From Spongiibacter sp. IMCC21906 (GTDB lineage: Bacteria; Pseudomonadota; Gammaproteobacteria; Pseudomonadales; Spongiibacteraceae): a DNA stretch of 64,000 nucleotides. Of this stretch, positions 9,489-18,869 are shown piece by piece (the stretch's first letter is position 1; every line of letters starts with the position of its first letter). The notes under the pieces are model-generated. The model made no database searches. It was not told the DNA's origin and saw nothing but the letters and a program-made list of their open reading frames with translations. The stretch is taken from contig NZ_CP011477.1 in assembly GCF_001010805.1 (NCBI RefSeq), positions 1,937,001 through 2,001,000 on the forward strand, given 5' to 3'. Position numbers and translations under genes: made by a program.

Positions 9489-12299
9489 TTAGAGTAGGTG
9501 CGTTAGCGACATTTCTAAGTTGAGGGCATCCAGTGGCATTGGCCGAGATAAGTAATAACCCTGGGCGTACTCAGCGCCCATTTCTTTAATTATTTCCATC
9601 GCTTCTGCGGTTTCTATCCCTTCAACAATCACTTGTTTATTGAGGCTGTGACTCATGTCAATCATTGAGCGGACCAATGCTTGATCATTGGGGCGTTCAT
9701 GGATGAAACGAACAAAAGATTGATCGATTTTAATAAAATCTACCGGCAATTCTCGAATATATTCAAAAGAGGTAAAGCCGACGCCAAAATCATCCAATGC
9801 GATTTTGGCGCCGATGCTTTTAAAGTTTCGCAGCAAAATATTTGCTTCATCGATATTCTCTAGAGCATCGGTTTCTACTACTTCAAAGATTAATTTTTTG
9901 GGATTGGCTTCAGTGCTATCTATTAAGCTTTTCAATTGTTGTTCAAAATCGGGCAGCTCCATTGTGTGGGCCGTTAAATTAATACTGAGGCCAATATCTA
10001 CGCCTTGATCTTGCCAGCGTTTTTGTTGTTGCATGGCCATCTCTATCACAGCAAAATCAATTTGGCTCATTAAGCCTAATTCTGCGGCCACGCCGAGGAA
10101 CTTGAAGGGTGGAATAAATTGGCCTTGTTCATCTAATAGGCGAACAAGGCATTCGCAGTGACTGACTTTTTTGTTGCGAATATTGACTATAGGCTGATAA
10201 AACAACAACAGTCGGTTTTCTTCTAATGCACGTTGTAACAGGTCTTTCATGTGGTATTTCTCTTGCCGAGAAATACGATCAATATGCTCTTCTGTAGCCA
10301 GAAATACTTGGCCTTTTGATTTTTTCTTTACTTGAGCCATTAGTGCAGTGGTGTCGGAGATAAGTTGGTCGACACCAATGTTTCGGTCTTGAGAAATATG
10401 GTTGACTACAATCGATAGCTGTATTGTTTCGGTGCCTGATTCTGTTTCTATATTATATCGGGTTAAGGCATTAAAGGATTCTTTATCATCTGCTGTGTTG
10501 ATAGTAGCGCTGTTATCAAGTAAAGCCATAAACTCGCCTGAACCACTGCGAGCAAGGAGGCAGCCGTCCGGTAAAGCAAGGCTAATGTTGCGAGCTAATT
10601 CCAGAAGCAGTTTGTCTCCTGTTGAGAAGTCAAAGCGATCATTAAATTTGGCGAAGTTGTCTATATCAATCAGAATAAGATCGAACTGGGCCTCTTTGGA
10701 GGCCTCCGCGATATGGTTTTTTACTTCTTCAATAAAACTCAAACGATTTAATAAACCAGTAACCCGGTCGTGCCTACCTAACCATTGAAGGCTGCGCATG
10801 GCTTCGTGTTGCTCGGTAATATCCATTCCCATGGATAATATTCGGGTTTGGCCTTTTATGCGAATGGATCGGTGAACCCAAAGTACCTCAATTCTTAAAC
10901 CATCTTTATTAAAAAGCGGCATCTCGCCCTGAATGGATTTACCATTATAATGCAGTAAAACGGCTAAGGTTTCGGATAAGCTTCGCTGTTGAAAGTCGCT
11001 GCGAATCCACTCATTAATATTTCGATGTTCGCCTGCTTTAGCAGGCGGTCCAATTAGCTCTCTTCCTAATGCGTTAATGCTATGAATATTGCCGAAGCTG
11101 TCGTGAATTAAAATGATGAGTGGCGAAGAATCTAGCAACATATCGTTAAATTGTGTTGCCTCGGTGAGCTCAGTGATTTTTTGTTGGAGTGTTTCTTGGT
11201 GATTCACACTCTGTTGATTGAGTTGTTCTAAGTCGTTAATCACGTTCCCAAGACTTTCTTTAAGTACGTCTGTTTCATCGCGATGCAGTTTATTGCGTTT
11301 TAGATGGGATAACTGTGATTTTGCCGATGTAAAATCACCTTGAGGTAATAACTTAAGGAGATTGGCGAGTTCTAGTATTTTTTTAAGTGGTGGTCGTAGG
11401 ATGAGTGTGATGGCAGCCATGCTGAACAGTAGTGTTAAGCATAGCGTTAGCATGGTGTCACGAATTTCACCATTAATAAGTTTCTGGGTGCCATTCTCTT
11501 GAGTATAAACGAGTACTTCCAATGAAGGGGTAAGAGGGCTGTCAATATAAAAGCGTTTGGCACTGTAGTAGTTGTCGTGAAGTTTGCCAAAAAACGCATT
11601 ATTCTTTGTGCCTTGGTTAGTGATTTTTTCTAAAAGAGGCAAGATCCGATTACGATTTTCGGCGGCATTACTGGTTAAAAGTAAGGACTCTATCGTGGGG
11701 CTATTACGATTTTCTTTGGTGAGTATTGCGATATCGATATGCGTGAGGTCATAAAAATCTTGAATTAATAAGTTTGAATTACGGTTGATATTAACAATCA
11801 GCTCGCTGCCATTATTGGCAATTATAGGGACAAATACTTTTTGTAAGCATTGTTGTCTGCAGTCAATAAAGCCCGTAGGGTGCTGGGTTTTGGCAACCTG
11901 TTGTAAGGCCTGTGTTATCGATTCAGGCAAGCTGGAGCTAATGAGGCTGCCGTTTGCATCATGGTTTAGTAGATTTTTGCCATCGGCTGAAAAAAAGCGA
12001 ACTGATTCTATGCCTGCCAAGAGTGAGGGTTGAGCAAAACGCGCCAGGGATTTGGCTTGAAGGTTCTGAATATTGTAGCTGTCAGCAATCCGGAAAATTT
12101 CAGAATAAGAATCCTGTAATAATGCAGAAAAAGTGGTTTTAGAACGTTCTATGTTTTCAAGAACGGCTTCCCTGTGATTTTGCATATTGCGTTGAAAACT
12201 AAGATATTCCAAACCACATAAAACGATCACAAGAACAATAAAAATTGCAGTGCTTAATTTGCGCTGAAGGCTGATTATTTTGGTGTTGGCAGGGGGCAT
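9489..12299 (-). CDS. Membrane-bound PAS-GGDEF-EAL signalling protein, probable c-di-GMP phosphodiesterase
   Basis: It has 936 residues. Transmembrane helices at about 17-35 and 282-302 flank a periplasmic sensor domain of about 245 residues that contains a close Cys pair (CRQQC). A HAMP-like linker and coiled coil follow, then PAS (about 385-495), GGDEF (about 510-665) and EAL (about 685-930). The GGDEF signature is degenerate (GSGEF, around 586-590), so cyclase activity is doubtful. The EAL domain keeps the catalytic pattern: the motif Glu in ECLVR (near 716), the Asn in SINLT, the Glu of FEVVET, the DDFG pair, the Lys in VDFIKID and the Glu in VEGIET. I infer hydrolysis of c-di-GMP. The gene starts 20 nt after the beta-barrel gene and is the last of a three-gene operon, suggesting periplasmic ligand sensing through its neighbours. 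Confidence 0.9.
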   Translation of the reverse strand: MPPANTKIISLQRKLSTAIFIVLVIVLCGLEYLSFQRNMQNHREAVLENIERSKTTFSALLQDSYSEIFRIADSYNIQNLQAKSLARFAQPSLLAGIESVRFFSADGKNLLNHDANGSLISSSLPESITQALQQVAKTQHPTGFIDCRQQCLQKVFVPIIANNGSELIVNINRNSNLLIQDFYDLTHIDIAILTKENRNSPTIESLLLTSNAAENRNRILPLLEKITNQGTKNNAFFGKLHDNYYSAKRFYIDSPLTPSLEVLVYTQENGTQKLINGEIRDTMLTLCLTLLFSMAAITLILRPPLKKILELANLLKLLPQGDFTSAKSQLSHLKRNKLHRDETDVLKESLGNVINDLEQLNQQSVNHQETLQQKITELTEATQFNDMLLDSSPLIILIHDSFGNIHSINALGRELIGPPAKAGEHRNINEWIRSDFQQRSLSETLAVLLHYNGKSIQGEMPLFNKDGLRIEVLWVHRSIRIKGQTRILSMGMDITEQHEAMRSLQWLGRHDRVTGLLNRLSFIEEVKNHIAEASKEAQFDLILIDIDNFAKFNDRFDFSTGDKLLLELARNISLALPDGCLLARSGSGEFMALLDNSATINTADDKESFNALTRYNIETESGTETIQLSIVVNHISQDRNIGVDQLISDTTALMAQVKKKSKGQVFLATEEHIDRISRQEKYHMKDLLQRALEENRLLLFYQPIVNIRNKKVSHCECLVRLLDEQGQFIPPFKFLGVAAELGLMSQIDFAVIEMAMQQQKRWQDQGVDIGLSINLTAHTMELPDFEQQLKSLIDSTEANPKKLIFEVVETDALENIDEANILLRNFKSIGAKIALDDFGVGFTSFEYIRELPVDFIKIDQSFVRFIHERPNDQALVRSMIDMSHSLNKQVIVEGIETAEAMEIIKEMGAEYAQGYYLSRPMPLDALNLEMSLTHLL

Positions 12300-12319
12300 T
12301 ATGATGTTGGTTTCCTACG

Positions 12320-13471
12320 CTAAAATCGATATGCGATCATGGCTGCGACCAGCGTTGTGTATTTTTCCTGCTCACGGTTTTTGTTATCTATTGCGGGTAT
12401 TCCGCCGGTACCTTCAATAGAGTACACATCAAGCGCGAGCACCCAGGCTGGTTTCGGAGACCACTGCAAGCCCAATACCCAGTGCTTGTTATTGCTGATA
12501 TTGCCCTTGTTGTTGTCTTCATAATTGCCGTGTTCATAGCGAAGGGTGGTCACGAATTCAGAGTTGAATCGATACCGGGATTGTAAATAAAATGTGGTAG
12601 ATTCAGCATTTTGAACTTGTGTGTTGCCTAAGTAGCTGTCTAGATTCACCAAACCATATTCTGCACTGAAAGACCACTTGAGGTAGTTTTTTTCTGCTGA
12701 CAAAACGACCCCTCTTGCTTCAAGACTGCTGCTTAAGCCTTCTGGCGTTGTGGTATCGGCTCTAAGGGCAATATCTAGAGCAGAAATAGCGTAACGTGTT
12801 TTGCCTCCATCACGAATATGCATCACTTGAGCATAAAATGGACTTTTGATTGTGGCTTCTTTAAGCATGCCCGAGCCACCCGATAGGGTGTTCAGAGACT
12901 CTTGGGACAACTCTTTATCTAGCCCTATTGAAGCGCTGAAATAAGTGGAGTGCTGAGGCTCATCCCAATAACCGTAAATTTGTATGCCGTCGCTTGAAAA
13001 CAGAAACTCTCTTAAACCGTTACCTTCAAAGTAAATTGCTTGTGGCATCAGTATGCTGGGACGGGTGAAAATGACATCTCGGGTATCGTTGTAGAAGCCG
13101 TAGCTGTTGCGGACTCTGCCGATTCTGGCGCCAAAGCCAGATTGATCATCTTCGGTTAATTTATAGTCGCCAAACAAATAGTCTATCGTGACGTCTCCGT
13201 TATCGGTATTTCCGGCGTCACGAGTTAAAATTTGGCCAGCAAAATGAAGTCGATTGTTGAATTGCCAGTTGCCATTAATGCCGGCCTCCATTAATTCAAA
13301 AGAACCATCTCTACTGTTACCGTAGAAGTTATTACCTTGGCTTTTTAAAAATGCTTGGGAGATAAAGCCGTTAATTTTAATGTCATTTGTGTTGGCATAC
13401 GCTGCTTCCGTGTTAAGAAGCCCAAATGTACCCGCGCATAGGATGGGCAAGAAGCTCAGTACTCTTCTCAT
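12320..13471 (-). CDS. Outer-membrane beta-barrel (porin-like) protein
   Basis: It has 383 residues with a signal peptide (cleavage probably after AYA, near residue 26). The body is alternating beta-strand sequence rich in aromatic residues, and the C-terminal residue is Phe (MIAYRF), the outer-membrane assembly signal. Its features resemble the trimeric-porin-like proteins found beside PstS-like genes in marine gammaproteobacteria, but I cannot assign a substrate. The ATG overlaps the stop of the upstream binding-protein gene (ATGA) and the GGDEF/EAL gene follows after 20 nt, so all three are very likely one transcript. Function is inferred from architecture only. Confidence 0.8.
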   Translation of the reverse strand: MRRVLSFLPILCAGTFGLLNTEAAYANTNDIKINGFISQAFLKSQGNNFYGNSRDGSFELMEAGINGNWQFNNRLHFAGQILTRDAGNTDNGDVTIDYLFGDYKLTEDDQSGFGARIGRVRNSYGFYNDTRDVIFTRPSILMPQAIYFEGNGLREFLFSSDGIQIYGYWDEPQHSTYFSASIGLDKELSQESLNTLSGGSGMLKEATIKSPFYAQVMHIRDGGKTRYAISALDIALRADTTTPEGLSSSLEARGVVLSAEKNYLKWSFSAEYGLVNLDSYLGNTQVQNAESTTFYLQSRYRFNSEFVTTLRYEHGNYEDNNKGNISNNKHWVLGLQWSPKPAWVLALDVYSIEGTGGIPAIDNKNREQEKYTTLVAAMIAYRF

Positions 13472-13983
13472 GGCTCGGTCCTTTTCTCGGGGTGAGCTGC
13501 TTGTGCAGAAAGGTTTAAAATATGAATGCTGTTGCTATGAGGATTCATTGAACGGATATAACCGATAGCGCCAGGAGTGTGAGCAACAATGTGCTTTAAG
13601 TCTTCTTCGCTTTTGGCAAGGATGGGAGCTGTTCCGGTGCCGCTGAAGGTTATCCTGTCCCAGTGATCTCTAAGAACATAGGGATACATTTTTAAAACAC
13701 GTCTGCAAAACTGTTTATGTAGAGTATGGTCGTCAGGCAAGACCACAACAGTGATCGTTTGGCCGTTTTCCCAGCTGCGTTTTCGTTTGGAAAAAATAGA
13801 ACGGAGGGTGAGCAAGGATAGATCTTCTACTACATTATGATTTACTACTATTGAGACATCCTCGTGGAAGGTGTCGTCAGCGTACAACAGCTGTGGCATA
13901 AGGATCCCGCAGATAATGAATGAGACTGCGGAAAGTACCAGCTTGTAAATGTCGAAACCGGATTGTGGTCGGTTATCTATCAA
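13468..13983 (-). CDS. Short PstS-like periplasmic binding protein
   Basis: It has 171 residues. An N-terminal hydrophobic segment (about 13-35, ending LLYA) acts as signal peptide, leaving about 135 mature residues. The mature part has the PstS-like/PBP-superfamily pattern: VVNHN..., LRSIFSKRKRSWENG, LPDDHTLHKQFCRRVL, and HTPGAIGYIRS near the end. It is about half the size of a complete PstS and no pstCAB transporter is adjacent. A sensory or accessory role therefore fits better than phosphate import. It is the first gene of the operon with the beta-barrel and the GGDEF/EAL protein. The ligand is unknown. Confidence 0.78.
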   Translation of the reverse strand: MIDNRPQSGFDIYKLVLSAVSFIICGILMPQLLYADDTFHEDVSIVVNHNVVEDLSLLTLRSIFSKRKRSWENGQTITVVVLPDDHTLHKQFCRRVLKMYPYVLRDHWDRITFSGTGTAPILAKSEEDLKHIVAHTPGAIGYIRSMNPHSNSIHILNLSAQAAHPEKRTEP

Positions 13984-14384
13984 ATCAGTGCCCTGATTGC
14001 TCTGTTCAAGCTACTTAATCGACTAAGGATACGCCTACTCAGAAAATGAGTCACTGCGGGTAAATACTGAGGCAAGCGTTGTTAATGTCTGCCTGACGTT
14101 GGCCTTGGTAAATTTTACTTTGTGTGAAATTGGGAGATTTTTAGAGAGTGGTTTCATCATGTCTCTACTGTTGTCATGATAGCTTTCTAGATAGTTTTAT
14201 CAATAAAAATCGTTAAAACAAAGGCATATAGCTGACTTTAAAAATTTTTATTAAATTATAGGTTTGTCTTTGCAGCGTTTGTTACATTGATGTCCGCGGT
14301 GTGTAATAGTTTGATTTTGTAGTAGCTATACATGGCCTCTGAGAAAATTGTGAACGTCCAACTAAATATTGGTGATAATAAAGA
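13984..14384. other. Divergent intergenic region upstream of the PBP operon and ung
   Basis: These 401 nt separate the minus-strand signalling operon from ung. The sequence is AT-rich, especially 14190-14270, and must contain the promoters of both units. I found no clear sigma-70 pair, long dyad or small coding region. Confidence 0.5.
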
Positions 14385-15062
14385 ATGCCTGACATTCAGC
14401 TAAACGCATCGTGGTTGTCTAAAATTGGTAGTGAGTTTGAAAAAACTTACATGCAAGATTTGCGATTGTTCTTAAAGGATAAAAAGCGCCATGGCATAGA
14501 AATTTATCCTTCTAATGACAACTGGTTTGCCGCTTTAAATGCCACTGCATTTGACGATGTTAAAGTCGTTATCTTGGGGCAGGATCCTTACCATGGTGCG
14601 GGTCAAGCTCATGGCTTATGCTTTTCAGTGTTACCTGGCAGCCCCGTGCCGCCTTCATTGCGGAATATTTATAAGGAGCTGCATGCTGACCTCGGTATTG
14701 ATATTCCCTCTCATGGTTATTTACAACGCTGGGCAGACCAGGGTGTGCTGCTGTTAAACAGCGTCCTAACGGTTGAAGACGGTCAAGCTGGTGCTCATCA
14801 GGGCCGAGGCTGGGAACAATTCACGGGCGAAATCATCTCGGCTTTGGACCGCGACCGCAGTGGTTTGGTTTTTATGCTTTGGGGCAGCCATGCTCAGAAA
14901 AAAGGTGCAAAAATTAATCGAGATAAGCACTTGGTGTTAAAAGCGCCTCACCCGTCACCGTTATCGGCATATAGAGGTTTTTTAGGGTGCCGACATTTTT
15001 CTCAAGCTAATGCTTATTTAGGGCAACGGGCGGTTGATTGGACGCTCCCGGTCGAGCCTTAG
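14385..15062 (+). CDS. ung: Uracil-DNA glycosylase (family 1)
   Basis: Base-excision repair enzyme removing uracil from DNA. It has 225 residues. The water-activating motif GQDPYHG lies near residues 66-72 and the minor-groove loop HPSPLSAYRGF near 190-200; LLLNSVLTV and the GWEQFTG segment are also canonical. Length is normal for Ung. The gene is monocistronic by context, transcribed towards ygfZ with only 24 nt between them. Confidence 0.97.
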   Translation: MPDIQLNASWLSKIGSEFEKTYMQDLRLFLKDKKRHGIEIYPSNDNWFAALNATAFDDVKVVILGQDPYHGAGQAHGLCFSVLPGSPVPPSLRNIYKELHADLGIDIPSHGYLQRWADQGVLLLNSVLTVEDGQAGAHQGRGWEQFTGEIISALDRDRSGLVFMLWGSHAQKKGAKINRDKHLVLKAPHPSPLSAYRGFLGCRHFSQANAYLGQRAVDWTLPVEP

Positions 15063-15086
15063 GCTCACGTTCAAGACGCTCCTGCG

Positions 15087-16139
15087 TCATTCGGGGACGG
15101 GGTAGGGGAGCGGTTTGATAGTCAGAGATATATTTGATTCTGGAGATAGGCAGACTTCTCCAGCCTGGGCGGCCTCGTTATTTAAAACGGCCAATATCTG
15201 AAGCGATGTTTGATTGTGTACTGCGCTGACGATATTGCCGATTGCCTTGTCTTCGCCCGGTTTGTACACCGGGGCGCCGAGTGTTGCACTTTGTTCGGTC
15301 TCTTGGCCGCTTAAGTCAGAAATTGATGCATGGTACATACGTTTTTTTAGCTTGCCGCGGTATTCCATTCTCGCTACGACTTCTTGCCCGGTGTAGCATC
15401 CTTTTTTGAAGCTGACACCCCCGGTGAGTTGCATATTTAACATTTGTGGCAGGAAGAGATCGGCGGTGGCTGCGCAGACTTCACCAATGCCCGCATCAAT
15501 ATTGAGTTGTTCCCAGGCTTTCGTGTCGCGTAAATCTGCAGCTTCAGACAAGTCTGACCAAAGCGTTTCAATATGGGCTGCTGGAATCCAGCATTCAAAG
15601 CGCTGGCCCTGCTCATCCAGTTGTAAGGCCATGCCATTGTCGCTGCTAATTGCCTCCAAGGGTTGTTCAGGAGATGTGCCAAAGAGATTTGCGATAAGCG
15701 CCGCTGCATTGGGACCGACAACACCGATCGCCGCCCATTGTTCACTGGCGTTGTGCATTTTCGCTTTTGAAAAAACAATGTATTTCGCCAGCGCGGTGCA
15801 GAAGTTATCGCAAAGGTCCTCGCTCATCCGCAGTAATACATCATTTTCGTTTAGCATTCCGCCCAAAAAGTTACTCTGAACCCGGCCTTTGATATTGCAA
15901 TAACTGCCCCGGCTAGCTTTGCTTGGGGTGATGTTTTTCCAATCGCAACTGGTTTGTCCTTGTAGAAACTTGCCGCTATCGGGTCCTGCTATAGAGACAA
16001 AACCATAGTGGCAAAGGGGGGCGAACCACGTTTGCTTGCCTTCGTTAGTTTGGGCTTGCTGGTTGAGGTGCCAGTATCCCTGGGCGTCCCATGTTCCGGT
16101 GGGGTGGAGTGCGTCAAGAAATTGCCAGACTGCTCGCAT
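15087..16139 (-). CDS. ygfZ: tRNA-modifying / Fe-S maintenance protein YgfZ
   Basis: Folate-binding protein of the GcvT-like YgfZ family, implicated in assembly or repair of certain Fe-S enzymes such as MiaB. It has 350 residues. The family hallmark KGCYTGQE is present (around residues 247-254), including the conserved Cys, followed by RMEYRGKLKKR. It is divergent from sdhE, a frequent arrangement in gammaproteobacteria. The ATG at 16139 gives a length slightly above the usual 320-330, and a shorter start cannot be excluded. Confidence 0.92.
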   Translation of the reverse strand: MRAVWQFLDALHPTGTWDAQGYWHLNQQAQTNEGKQTWFAPLCHYGFVSIAGPDSGKFLQGQTSCDWKNITPSKASRGSYCNIKGRVQSNFLGGMLNENDVLLRMSEDLCDNFCTALAKYIVFSKAKMHNASEQWAAIGVVGPNAAALIANLFGTSPEQPLEAISSDNGMALQLDEQGQRFECWIPAAHIETLWSDLSEAADLRDTKAWEQLNIDAGIGEVCAATADLFLPQMLNMQLTGGVSFKKGCYTGQEVVARMEYRGKLKKRMYHASISDLSGQETEQSATLGAPVYKPGEDKAIGNIVSAVHNQTSLQILAVLNNEAAQAGEVCLSPESNISLTIKPLPYPVPE

Positions 16140-16339
16140 GGATAAGTTTCTGCCTGTAGTTTTGAGAGTGGGTTAGACCTGCTAATACAAAAAACCAAGC
16201 TGAGATAAGGCGGTCACCTCAGTGACGGAAATTTGGCTTGTGTTTGCAGGTGCTAATGCTTCGTTTGGCGGTCTGCGGCTATAATAGCGCTTTTAATCGG
16301 GAAGCCGCAGTCTTAACTGGGGCCAAGTAGTGGAAAATA

Positions 16340-16594
16340 ATGCTTTCAGAAAGTGAGTTCAAGCGAATTCGATGGGCTTGTCGGCGGGGAATGCTGGAGT
16401 TGGACCTGATGATGGTGCCTTATGTTGAAGACCGGTTTGCCACATTGTCGGAGGAGGATCAACATCGTTTTGTTCGATTGTTGGAATGTGAAGATACTGA
16501 GCTCTTCAAGTGGTTTTTAGGTAAGGATAGCCCAGAAGACCCAGAACATGCTTTGATCGTCAATGACATCATCAGCTACGCCAAGTCCAAATAG
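16340..16594 (+). CDS. sdhE: FAD assembly factor SdhE
   Basis: Small cytoplasmic protein promoting covalent flavinylation of succinate dehydrogenase and fumarate reductase. It has 84 residues and contains the signature RRGMLELD near residues 14-22, required for flavinylation, then a LECED.ELFKWF segment typical of the family. It overlaps the next gene by 32 nt. The arrangement ygfZ|sdhE-ygfX is conserved in many gammaproteobacteria. Confidence 0.94.
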   Translation: MLSESEFKRIRWACRRGMLELDLMMVPYVEDRFATLSEEDQHRFVRLLECEDTELFKWFLGKDSPEDPEHALIVNDIISYAKSK

Positions 16595-17012
16595 CTTCGT
16601 TTTAGCAGAATCTACCCTGCGAAGAAGGTATTTGTGCTTAGTACATACTCTGACGGCATTGTTTTGCGCGTATTTATTCCCTTGGCCTATTGTGATTTTA
16701 CCACTTGTGGTTATTGCTGTGAGCCTTTTGGCTTACCGGCAAGGTTTTTTTAAGCCAGCCGCTACCCAATCCAGGCAGCTAAGTTCATTAGCTTATCGCG
16801 GTGATCATTGGCTGCTTGGTATGGGAGCTGACGCGGTGGCAGGATCCCTTTGCTGGTGTCAGCTGGGGCCTGGTGTGCTGGTTGCGAAATTCGACCTTGG
16901 TGGTCAAGGTCGCCGTCAATTTACGATATTCTCAGATCAGCTCAGTCGCGCTGGATGGCGCAAGCTTAGGGCGCTGCTAATTCATGCGCGCCCCGTAGAT
17001 AATCCATTGTAG
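16563..17012 (+). CDS. ygfX: YgfX-family inner-membrane protein
   Basis: It has 149 residues with a hydrophobic hairpin at about 24-60 (HTLTALFCAYLF, then LPLVVIAVSLLAY), followed by a small soluble domain ending in a DQLSRAGWRKLRALL-type segment. Position directly after sdhE, with overlapping reading frames, and the two-helix-plus-domain layout match YgfX (also called CptA). That protein has been discussed as partner or toxin to SdhE (CptB) in E. coli; the toxin role is debated and I do not assert it here. The start ATG 16563 lies inside sdhE. Confidence 0.75.
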   Translation: MTSSATPSPNSFVLAESTLRRRYLCLVHTLTALFCAYLFPWPIVILPLVVIAVSLLAYRQGFFKPAATQSRQLSSLAYRGDHWLLGMGADAVAGSLCWCQLGPGVLVAKFDLGGQGRRQFTIFSDQLSRAGWRKLRALLIHARPVDNPL

Positions 17013-17023
17013 CCTGTATAAAC

Positions 17024-18652
17024 CTACGTTTTTGCGGTGTGTTCAGGGGTGAGAATCGTGTCGTGAGCAGTGGGTAGCTGGTTTGGATAATCGAGGGTGT
17101 AGTGCAAACCTCGGCTTTCTTTTCTGTCCATGGCTGAGCGAATAATCAGTTCTGAAACCATGGCGAGATTCCTCAGCTCTAGTAGATCGTTGCTGACCTT
17201 GTAGTTTGAGTAGTATTCCGCAATTTCTTGCTGTAATAGCCCGACTCGATTCAGTGCGCGTTGCAGTCGTTTATTCGTGCGCACAATTCCCACGTAGTCC
17301 CACATAAAGCGTCTTAATTCATCCCAGTTGTGAGAAATCACCACATCCTCGTCGGAGTCGGTTACCTGGGATTCGTCCCAGTGTGGCGCTTGTGGCGGCG
17401 GGTTAAAATTGGGGAGAATTTGTAGGATGTCCGCAGCAGCGGCGCTGCCGTATACCACGCATTCCAGCAATGAGTTGCTGGCTAGGCGGTTAGCGCCATG
17501 CAGCCCTGTAAATGCGGTCTCACCAATGGCATACAGACTTTGGATGTCTGTGTGGCCATGTTTGTCGGTCATCACTCCGCCACAGGTGTAATGGGCGGCG
17601 GGTACGACGGGAATAGGCTCCCGGCTAATATCAATGCTTAGCTCCAAACAACGGGCTTTGATTGTGGGAAAGTGCTCGAGTAAAAACTCGGGTGATTTAT
17701 GACTAATGTCTAAATATACGCAGTCAACGCCCAGGCGCTTCATTTCGTGGTCAATGGCTCTGGCGACCACGTCCCGGGGCGCAAGTTCGCCACGTTCATC
17801 GTAGCGAGGCATAAATCGCTCGCCATCTGGGTTAAGTAATATCCCGCCTTCGCCGCGAATAGCTTCAGTAATTAAGAAAGATTTGGCTTTAGGGTGGTAA
17901 AGGCAGGTGGGGTGGAACTGGTTAAACTCCATATTGGCCACTCGGCAGCCCGCCCGCCAGGCCATGGCAATACCGTCACCGGACGCGCCATCGGGGTTGC
18001 TGGTATACAAATAGGCTTTGTTCGCGCCACCGGTTGCCAGCACTGTAATTTTTGCGTGGAACAATTTTACGTGGCCGCTGTCTCTGTCCAGCACGTAGGC
18101 GCCGTGACACCGCTTGTCTTTGGATTTATCGCCGGATTTGTCGCCAGTATGTTTGCGCTTTGAAATAAGGTCGACTGCGACGTGTCGAGTAAAGAGCTGT
18201 ATATTAGGGTGCTGTTGGGCGTTGAGGGATAGGGTTTCTGATAGTGCCCGCCCGGTGGCGTCTGCAGCGTGAATGATTCGGCGATGGCTGTGTCCTCCCT
18301 CCCGAGTGAGGTGGAATTCTGCCCGGTCTGTTTCGTAGCGACTAAAACGAACGCCCTGAGCAAGTAGCCACTGAATAGAGGCTGTACTGTTTTCGACGGT
18401 AAAGCGAACAGTGTCCTCGTGGCAGAGTTGGCCCCCGGCATCTAAGGTGTCTTGAACGTGGGCGTCGACAGAATCCTTGTCGTCGAGTACCGCAGCGATA
18501 CCGCCCTGAGCCCAGTAAGTGGATCCCTGGTTAAGCTGACCTTTGCTGACAATGGCGACCCTGGTGCCATGCTCGGCTAACTGTAATGCTAATGTCAGGC
18601 CGGCAGCACCGCTGCCAATGACGAGAACATCGTGTGAAAAATACTCGCTCAT
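17024..18652 (-). CDS. nadB: L-aspartate oxidase
   Basis: FAD enzyme oxidising L-aspartate to iminoaspartate, the first step of de novo NAD synthesis. It has 542 residues. The N-terminal dinucleotide fold is [19 protein letters not shown]. Substrate and flavin motifs [35 protein letters not shown] and [16 protein letters not shown] are present. One oddity is a short Lys/Asp repeat ([11 protein letters not shown]) near residues 175-190 that looks like an insertion in the region between the FAD and capping domains. The gene is divergent from rpoE, as in many gammaproteobacteria. Confidence 0.96.
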   Translation of the reverse strand: MSEYFSHDVLVIGSGAAGLTLALQLAEHGTRVAIVSKGQLNQGSTYWAQGGIAAVLDDKDSVDAHVQDTLDAGGQLCHEDTVRFTVENSTASIQWLLAQGVRFSRYETDRAEFHLTREGGHSHRRIIHAADATGRALSETLSLNAQQHPNIQLFTRHVAVDLISKRKHTGDKSGDKSKDKRCHGAYVLDRDSGHVKLFHAKITVLATGGANKAYLYTSNPDGASGDGIAMAWRAGCRVANMEFNQFHPTCLYHPKAKSFLITEAIRGEGGILLNPDGERFMPRYDERGELAPRDVVARAIDHEMKRLGVDCVYLDISHKSPEFLLEHFPTIKARCLELSIDISREPIPVVPAAHYTCGGVMTDKHGHTDIQSLYAIGETAFTGLHGANRLASNSLLECVVYGSAAAADILQILPNFNPPPQAPHWDESQVTDSDEDVVISHNWDELRRFMWDYVGIVRTNKRLQRALNRVGLLQQEIAEYYSNYKVSNDLLELRNLAMVSELIIRSAMDRKESRGLHYTLDYPNQLPTAHDTILTPEHTAKT

Positions 18653-18805
18653 GCTGAAAAGTTGCTCCTGTCAGAAGGCGGTTTTAATATGCAGCTCGGA
18701 ATTGAAACTGGCGCAAAGTATACTGAGCGCACGCCGCCATACCAACATGCGCTGCTGAGAGAATATTAGATTCACAAAAAGTGGAAATTAAGAGGCATTA
18801 TGGCA

Positions 18806-18832
18806 GAACTTCTAAATGCACTGGCGGTCTAC
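18806..18832 (+). promoter_or_regulatory. Candidate sigma-E (RpoE) autoregulatory promoter
   Basis: GAACTT at 18806-18811 and TCTAC at 18828-18832 are separated by exactly 16 nt, closely matching the GAACTT-N16-TCTGA consensus of RpoE/AlgU promoters. The predicted transcript start lies about 30 nt before the rpoE ATG. Autoregulation of this operon is established in E. coli and Pseudomonas; here it is inferred. Confidence 0.6.
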
Positions 18833-18869
18833 TGCACCAGTATGGCCAGTAGGTTGAAAGTGAGGCCCT

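Noticed and set aside
13468-13983. A truncated pstS pseudogene.
   Set aside because: The short protein has its own signal peptide, an intact reading frame and an operon overlap with the next gene, and short PstS-like proteins of this size form a recognised group.
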